Positions 32,860-36,910 of a stretch of 36,910 bases of DNA are shown piece by piece; positions within the stretch are counted from its first letter, which is position 1; the number at the start of each line of letters is the position of its first letter. The notes under the pieces were generated by a model. That model saw only the letters and a list, made by a program, of their open reading frames with translations. It made no database searches and had not been told where the DNA came from. The stretch spans positions 110,623 to 147,532 of the forward strand of contig PYJD01000050.1 in the NCBI GenBank assembly GCA_003635315.1, read 5' to 3'. Source of the stretch: Candidatus Poribacteria bacterium. Lineage in GTDB: Bacteria; Poribacteria; WGA-4E; WGA-3G. The position numbers were made by a program, and so were the translations under genes.

Positions 32860-33270
32860 TTATTTATCCTCAGTTAATATGGCAGACTGAAGTCTTATAA
32901 GGAATTCTTCGACCTCTGGGGTAGACGGTTTAACTTTCTCAACAGATAAACCAGGTCCTTGAAATTTCTCTTGGTATATATTAAGAGTATTATAGAGAAT
33001 GATAAGGTCAATTTGTCTGTTATCTATTGCATTTCTGATCTGTTGAAATTGTGAATCTATTGTATCTTGTGATATTCCATCAGGTCGATTGTCTTGTATT
33101 GATTTTTCAATGTTGTTTAAAGCTCTTTCAACAGTCCAATAATGCAAACCCTCTTTGCCACCAACCCTGTTATATATAAATGCTCCAGCTGCAAAACCTA
33201 AAACGAGAATTGAAATTAAAAATATAAGAACACGACGATAACATCCGCTAATCCTTTCTGCTAATGACAT
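32860..33270 (-). CDS. Small single-pass membrane protein, function unknown
   Basis: A 136-residue protein with one membrane segment at about residues 13-33 (RVLIFLISILVLGFAAGAFIY), a short basic cytosolic N-terminus, then a mostly helical outside portion (TVERALNNIEKSIQDNRPDG; DSQFQQIRNAIDNRQIDL). No family recognised. The ATG directly follows the stop of the amidohydrolase gene with no gap, so it is probably the second gene of that transcript and translationally coupled. Confidence 0.65.
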   Translation of the reverse strand: MSLAERISGCYRRVLIFLISILVLGFAAGAFIYNRVGGKEGLHYWTVERALNNIEKSIQDNRPDGISQDTIDSQFQQIRNAIDNRQIDLIILYNTLNIYQEKFQGPGLSVEKVKPSTPEVEEFLIRLQSAILTEDK

Positions 33271-34389
33271 CTATAATATAACTCCTTCACGTATAGTTAA
33301 TACCGGCTCAATTTTTTGTGAACCAATGAACTTTGTATCATGTGCATCAAAGAATTCATACTCCCCATCAACGACATCTAATATAGCGACATCGGCAATG
33401 CTACCAATTCTTAGATTTCCCATAACGTTCTCACGTTTGATTGCTTTAGCGGCATTATAGGTTGCCTTCTCAATGACCTCTTGAAAAGTAAGTCCAAGAT
33501 GCATTAACTTAGATAAAGTTGTCGGCAAATCGTATACGGGTCCATCTATATTTCCGGTATGTAAATCCGTACTGATAACATCTGAAATAAAGCCTTGCTC
33601 CATGGCGCGTTGAGCAATTTCATAGCGAAAACTGCCTCCCCCGTGTCCGACATCAAAAATCACACCCGCATTTCGTGCTTTCCATGCTTCAGGAATTACA
33701 TTGCCTTTCTCGTCGATTATGTTATCACCATTCCCTTGAAAACAGTGTGTAATAACATCACCGGGTCTCATGAGTTCCAACACATCAGGTAGTGGAACAC
33801 CTTGTCCAATATGGCACATAACAGGAGTATCAGCTTGTTCAGCAGCACGAATAGCGAGTTTCAATGGTTCAACGCCATTATCCCCGACCTGCATTTTACC
33901 TTGTCGTACTTTTACACCTACAGTAATCTCCCGATTTTCGATGAGGGTATCAGCGACACGGTCTGGATCTGCGTATGCAAGATCATGTATTTCCCCTACA
34001 GGTCCATAGATTAAGCCAATTCCAGAGATATGAATATAATTGAGTATATTCGTCTGCGCTGGTTCAGAGATGAACTCCTTGAATCCAGGAAAGGATGCCC
34101 AACTTGCACTCCCTGCATCCACAACAGTGGTTGTACCTGTATTTGTACAGACATCGTCTGCCCTTATACCCCATGTAGTTACACCATAGTACACATGGGT
34201 ATGTATATCAATTAAGCCGGGAGTGACATATTTATGCTTTATAGGTATGGTTTGCTTGGCGAGGTTTTTCGATATATCGTCCTCAATTGCTGCTATCAAA
34301 CCATTAGAAATAGCAATATCTGAAATTTTATTTAGCCCTTGTGCGGGGTCTATTACAGTTCCACCTTTGAGCAAGATATCGTAGTTCAC
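33271..34389 (-). CDS. Amidohydrolase/deacetylase-family metallohydrolase
   Basis: A 372-residue TIM-barrel metallohydrolase of the amidohydrolase superfamily. The metal-binding HxH is in DIHTHVYYG (about residues 61-69), with further ligands in MCHIGQG, ITHCFQG and the catalytic STDLHTGN Asp. A Lys in VGVKVRQGKMQ is in the position of the bridging carbamylated lysine. The N-terminal ILLKGGTVIDPAQGLNKISDIAI is the usual beta-sandwich start. The pattern resembles the group annotated as N-acyl-amino-acid or N-acetylglucosamine-type deacetylases (EF_0837/AHA_3915 type), but the substrate is not certain. Start is GTG 34389, with AGGG about 7 nt upstream. Confidence 0.88.
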   Translation of the reverse strand: MNYDILLKGGTVIDPAQGLNKISDIAISNGLIAAIEDDISKNLAKQTIPIKHKYVTPGLIDIHTHVYYGVTTWGIRADDVCTNTGTTTVVDAGSASWASFPGFKEFISEPAQTNILNYIHISGIGLIYGPVGEIHDLAYADPDRVADTLIENREITVGVKVRQGKMQVGDNGVEPLKLAIRAAEQADTPVMCHIGQGVPLPDVLELMRPGDVITHCFQGNGDNIIDEKGNVIPEAWKARNAGVIFDVGHGGGSFRYEIAQRAMEQGFISDVISTDLHTGNIDGPVYDLPTTLSKLMHLGLTFQEVIEKATYNAAKAIKRENVMGNLRIGSIADVAILDVVDGEYEFFDAHDTKFIGSQKIEPVLTIREGVIL

Positions 34390-34470
34390 TTAAACACCCT
34401 AATCAGTATTATAGAACCTATTAATTGTAGCCTTGAAATGGGAGAAGATATTGAACTGAATTTTTTCGTA

Positions 34471-35151
34471 TTATACACCGCGTTTTTCACCCCAAATATC
34501 AACATGAACTCGTGGTGAGAAACGATAGCCATATTCTTTACAAAGATCAACTAACCACTCCTGTTTCTCACGCAATATTTGTTGTGTTATTCCTTGAGGC
34601 ATCAATAGAATTGTTTCAGATGGAATCTCGATTTCCTTTTGTAAGGTCTGTATCTCTGATAGATCTTCAGGACTGTCCACAACAAACTTTACTTGGCAAG
34701 AATAAGCATCTAAGAATTGTCTAATAACCTTTGGAGAAATGCGTTCACGTTGGTGTCGTGTGAAAAACCGATTATCTTGGGGTGGGTTTGAATTTTCCAA
34801 TTTCGGACTCATGGATATTAAATGTGCATTAACTTCCACAAAGATCGTTGCATTGGTTTCTATTGTAATGTGATAACCTTGTTCATCTAACGCACTACAA
34901 AGAGCGACTAATTCCTTTCCTTGAATAAACGGTTCTCCACCAGTGATAACCACATGTTTGCATTCAAATTGGGAGATAGCTGCGACACTATCCTCAACTG
35001 AAATATCTTTATTTTCTGGATTCCAAGATGTGTAAGGGGTATCACACCATATACATCTTAGATTGCAATAACTGGTTCGAAAGAAGACCGATGGAACCCC
35101 TATTAGCTTCCCTTCACCCTGTATTGTATAAAATAATTCACTATATTTCAT
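34471..35151 (-). CDS. queE: 7-carboxy-7-deazaguanine synthase
   Basis: A 226-residue radical-SAM enzyme that makes 7-carboxy-7-deazaguanine, the common precursor of the tRNA base queuosine and related deazaguanines. The cluster-binding CX3CX2C motif is Cys29, Cys33 and Cys36 (CNLRCIWC). The substrate/SAM parts VITGGEPFIQ and IETNATIF are present, and the C-terminal SPRVHVDIWGEKRGV is typical of the family. It has the usual length. No queC, queD or queF gene is in the window, so the pathway is presumably encoded elsewhere. The gene is flanked by intergenic DNA on both sides. Confidence 0.95.
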   Translation of the reverse strand: MKYSELFYTIQGEGKLIGVPSVFFRTSYCNLRCIWCDTPYTSWNPENKDISVEDSVAAISQFECKHVVITGGEPFIQGKELVALCSALDEQGYHITIETNATIFVEVNAHLISMSPKLENSNPPQDNRFFTRHQRERISPKVIRQFLDAYSCQVKFVVDSPEDLSEIQTLQKEIEIPSETILLMPQGITQQILREKQEWLVDLCKEYGYRFSPRVHVDIWGEKRGV

Positions 35152-35246
35152 TACAGAATCTCACATTTTAGTAATAATGGTCAGGACCCAGATTCTGTTG
35201 GAATAGGAATATCTCACTCAGTTTGAATCAACAATTATCTTGTGTT

Positions 35247-35618
35247 TTACATTTCAATAAGTTCAATCTGAACATTATCTGGACCTTTGAAGAAAGCCAT
35301 CATGAGACCGGATGGTTTAAGGTCTTGAAGCTCTGCACCCTTTTCCTGTAGTTCAGCAACAGCAGCGTCCAGATCTTCTACTGTAAACGCGAGTTGATAA
35401 ACACCCCAACGGTGGTTACCACTTGTATCTTCAACATCCATATCTCCTAATTTAGGTGAGAGAAAAATACGTTGTCCACCAACGTCCATCCGAACAATTT
35501 TCAATCCTCTCACGTCCACAGTATCAGTGACCTTTCCATCAAACATATTCTCATAATATTCGATTGCACTATCAAGATCTTCACACCTAAGATGTATATG
35601 ATGAAATGTATATGCCAT
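35247..35618 (-). CDS. VOC-superfamily protein (glyoxalase/dioxygenase-like)
   Basis: A 123-residue single-module vicinal-oxygen-chelate protein, made of two beta-alpha-beta-beta-beta repeats. The start TFHHIHLRCEDLDSAIEYYENMF is the usual first module, and VYQLAFTVEDLDAAVAELQEKG the second. Potential metal ligands are His6/His8, a Gln or Glu in the second module and the C-terminal Glu in NVQIELIEM. The activity cannot be deduced from sequence: it could be glyoxalase, isomerase or resistance-type. The open frame extends to 35654, but ATG 35618 has AAAGGAG about 6 nt upstream and gives a family-like start. Confidence 0.85.
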   Translation of the reverse strand: MAYTFHHIHLRCEDLDSAIEYYENMFDGKVTDTVDVRGLKIVRMDVGGQRIFLSPKLGDMDVEDTSGNHRWGVYQLAFTVEDLDAAVAELQEKGAELQDLKPSGLMMAFFKGPDNVQIELIEM

Positions 35619-35639
35619 AAAATGCTCCTTTAATTTAAA

Positions 35640-35860
35640 TGGGATTCCTATCACTATTCAGTATGTATTTTGACAAGACTACAGGTGTCAATTTAAGAAA
35701 AAACAACCCAAGGGCAAGGTTTCGAATCTTAGAAAAACCGTGAATACCACAAAACCCTCTTAAGTCTTGTGGACACGGAATCCTACATATAAACCCGGTT
35801 CGGTTCCAAACCGAACCTACCATGTTTGGATAAGGTGCTAAGTTGACACCTATGGTATGT
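35640..35860. repeat. Composite hairpin repeat, related to 79-270
   Basis: Includes GTCTTGTGGACAC (35764-35776), GGTTCGGTT-CCA-AACCGAACC (35797-35817), CTACCATGTTTGG and GCTAAGTTGACACCTATGG. The same parts, in the same order, occur near the left edge of the window. The distance of 35 kb indicates dispersal of the whole unit. Confidence 0.65.
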
Positions 35861-35863
35861 ATT

Positions 35864-35892
35864 TTGACAACACCTAAGAACAATGTTATTAT
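35864..35892 (+). promoter_or_regulatory. Predicted promoter of the 158-residue protein gene
   Basis: TTGACA (35864-35869), 17-bp spacer, TATTAT (35887-35892). The start near 35899 gives a 33-nt leader to TTG 35932. The -35 is perfect and the -10 matches five of six bases. Confidence 0.6.
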
Positions 35893-35931
35893 ACCATACA
35901 GGTATACTGTAGTCAATTAAAGGAGATTCAG

Positions 35932-36408
35932 TTGTTAGAGAAATATACAACCATTGAATTGGATCATGTAAAGCAACTGGCTGATGTACTTTCACAGCAG
36001 AATTTCCCTGAACTTAGTCAATTCGAACCGGTTGCTGATTTTGAGGAACTCCTTGAATTTGTAAACATCCATCCAACACCTATTAAGTTATCACAAGATA
36101 GCGTGTGGAGGCTTGAATCAGTCGCAGCACGTATAATTGAAATACTTGCTATTTCGACACATGAATCCCTGACTGATGAGGAATGGATCTCATTATCTAC
36201 CATCCTTTTAGAACATGCCGAATATCTTTATACCTATCCTGATTCTAAGATAGACCGTGAAAAATTAGTCGCTGGCGGTGTGTTAGCATTAGTTGGGTGT
36301 GTATGTAATATTTTACCTCAATCAGAGCTGTGGCGACTGGCAGGTTATGGAAGGATTGCGTCAACTCTTATAACTGTTAACCCAGAGGTATTCAATTGTC
36401 GATATTAG
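35932..36408 (+). CDS. Uncharacterised helical protein
   Basis: I do not recognise this 158-residue protein. It is predicted to be mostly helical, acidic at the N-terminus (LEKYTTIELDHVKQLADVLS) with an LTDEEWISLSTILLEHAEYLYTYPDS segment in the middle. A more hydrophobic stretch (LVAGGVLALVGCVCNIL) lies near residues 111-127 and could be a buried helix or a weak membrane segment. AAAGGAG 6 nt before TTG 35932 and a well-placed promoter support the start. An 18-bp inverted repeat and an ISAs1-like transposase follow immediately. Confidence 0.7.
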   Translation: MLEKYTTIELDHVKQLADVLSQQNFPELSQFEPVADFEELLEFVNIHPTPIKLSQDSVWRLESVAARIIEILAISTHESLTDEEWISLSTILLEHAEYLYTYPDSKIDREKLVAGGVLALVGCVCNILPQSELWRLAGYGRIASTLITVNPEVFNCRY

Positions 36409-36426
36409 TTGGCGTATATTTTTTAG

Positions 36427-36466
36427 ATATCAGATATGGCGTGAGAAGTCACGCCATATCTGATAT
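36427..36466. repeat. Perfect 18-bp inverted repeat before transposase
   Basis: ATATCAGATATGGCGTGA (36427-36444) pairs with TCACGCCATATCTGATAT (36449-36466) around GAAG. It lies 47 bp before the transposase ATG and 18 bp after the preceding stop. No T-run follows on either strand (T-rich sequence lies on the wrong side), so a simple intrinsic terminator is not supported. It may shield the transposase from incoming transcription or be part of the element end. Confidence 0.75.
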
Positions 36467-36512
36467 ACTTTACCTCAAAGTTTTATTTTAGCATTATTCT
36501 TTGGAGGTAAAA

Positions 36513-36910
36513 ATGACGAATGAAAATCATCGCCACTTATTGAATAAATTAGCAGAAGTTCCTGATAAACGCAACCCTCGTGGAAAACGACATCCGTTAT
36601 CTGCTATCTTAGGGCTTTCCGTGGTTGCCATGATGTGTGGATATCGCAGTTATAGTGCTATCGCACAATGGGGACGGACTTACCCACCCGATTTTGCTAT
36701 AGCACTTGGGTTCACTTATCCGAAGACACCTTGTGCTTCAACACTCTATTATTGTTTCAGAGATTTAGACGTTCTCGCTTTAGAAAAAACACTCAGTGAG
36801 TGGGCAACTGAAGTGTTCACAGCTATGACTGAAGAAGATATGAAGGCGGTAGCGATAGATGGAAAAACCTTACGTGGAAGTCTCACTCAAGATGCTCAAA
36901 TCACACATCT
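36513..36910 (+). CDS. ISAs1-family transposase, partial (right edge)
   Basis: The first 132 residues of a DDE transposase; the gene runs off the window. The N-terminal associated domain (HRHLLNKLAEVPDKRNPRGK) is followed by LSVVAMMCGYRSYSAIAQWG and a region with YPKTPCASTLYYCFRDLD. AVAIDGKTLRGS at residues 112-123 is the typical ISAs1/DDE_Tnp_ISAs1 segment, with Asp116 as the first catalytic acid. GGAGG 6 nt before ATG supports the start. Whether the full gene is intact cannot be told. It resembles elements of the ISAs1 family more than other IS types. Confidence 0.88.
   Translation, partial: MTNENHRHLLNKLAEVPDKRNPRGKRHPLSAILGLSVVAMMCGYRSYSAIAQWGRTYPPDFAIALGFTYPKTPCASTLYYCFRDLDVLALEKTLSEWATEVFTAMTEEDMKAVAIDGKTLRGSLTQDAQITH

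Noticed and set aside
36427..36466. Intrinsic terminator
   Set aside because: The stem is strong but is not followed by a T-run on either strand.
1..36910. tRNA or rRNA genes
   Set aside because: I looked for tRNA-like cloverleaf motifs (GGTTC-like T-loop beside acceptor pairs) and conserved rRNA segments. GGTTCGGTT hits are repeat palindromes, not T-arms, and no rRNA segment was recognised.

Overview
The window is a 36.9 kb piece of an AT-rich bacterial chromosome: compact genes separated by intergenic stretches crowded with dispersed hairpin repeats. A TonB-dependent receptor, RseP, CdsA, Dxr and QueE indicate a diderm, free-living type of bacterium. The mix of a dockerin-bearing solute-binding protein, a rhamnose mutarotase, sugar-isomerase-type and SDR/ADH genes, and very abundant short palindromic repeats fits a candidate phylum such as Poribacteria. 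That placement is inference from style and memory; no rRNA or tRNA is present to confirm it.

Layout. 1-391: hairpin repeats. 392-2134: dockerin plus oligopeptide-type solute-binding protein (minus). 2135-3650: AT-rich gap with a MITE-like element and a structured repeat. 3651-7706: PfkB sugar kinase and a TonB-dependent receptor (plus). 7707-8187: REP-like hairpins. 8188-13066: minus-strand accessory metabolic block (methyltransferase, zinc ADH, sugar isomerase/epimerase, coiled-coil protein, rhamnose mutarotase, NUDIX). 13464-15427: plus-strand cassette of two unknown proteins, a MoeB/ThiF-type E1 enzyme and a 43-residue membrane peptide. 15474-17587: SDR (minus) and TrpS (plus). 17925-20286: ATP-grasp ligase and a class I aldolase-like protein (minus). 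20361-30038: a long minus-strand housekeeping run read as rpsB, tsf, frr, cdsA, dxr, rseP, family-4 uracil-DNA glycosylase, priA. 30039-31614: rpsB promoter/leader, then repeats and a tandem array. 31615-35618: phosphotransferase (plus), then small membrane protein, amidohydrolase, QueE and VOC protein (minus). 35932-36910: an unknown protein and the start of an ISAs1-type transposase running off the window.

How the genes work together. The housekeeping run is the widespread rpsB-tsf-pyrH-frr-uppS-cdsA-dxr-rseP cluster, but without pyrH and uppS. It couples translation (S2, EF-Ts, RRF) to phospholipid and isoprenoid precursor synthesis and envelope-stress proteolysis, followed by DNA repair and replication restart. 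The 8-13 kb block looks like carbohydrate catabolism without an obvious complete pathway. The E1-like enzyme sits 1 bp after an unknown protein ending in Gly-Gly, which is worth testing but may be a by-product of the overlapping ribosome-binding site.

The least expected content is non-coding: a MITE-like family with TATACCATTTCT ends, hairpin repeats whose copies differ by paired (compensatory) changes, a structured rpsB leader, and a tandem array that supplies a promoter to the phosphotransferase gene.
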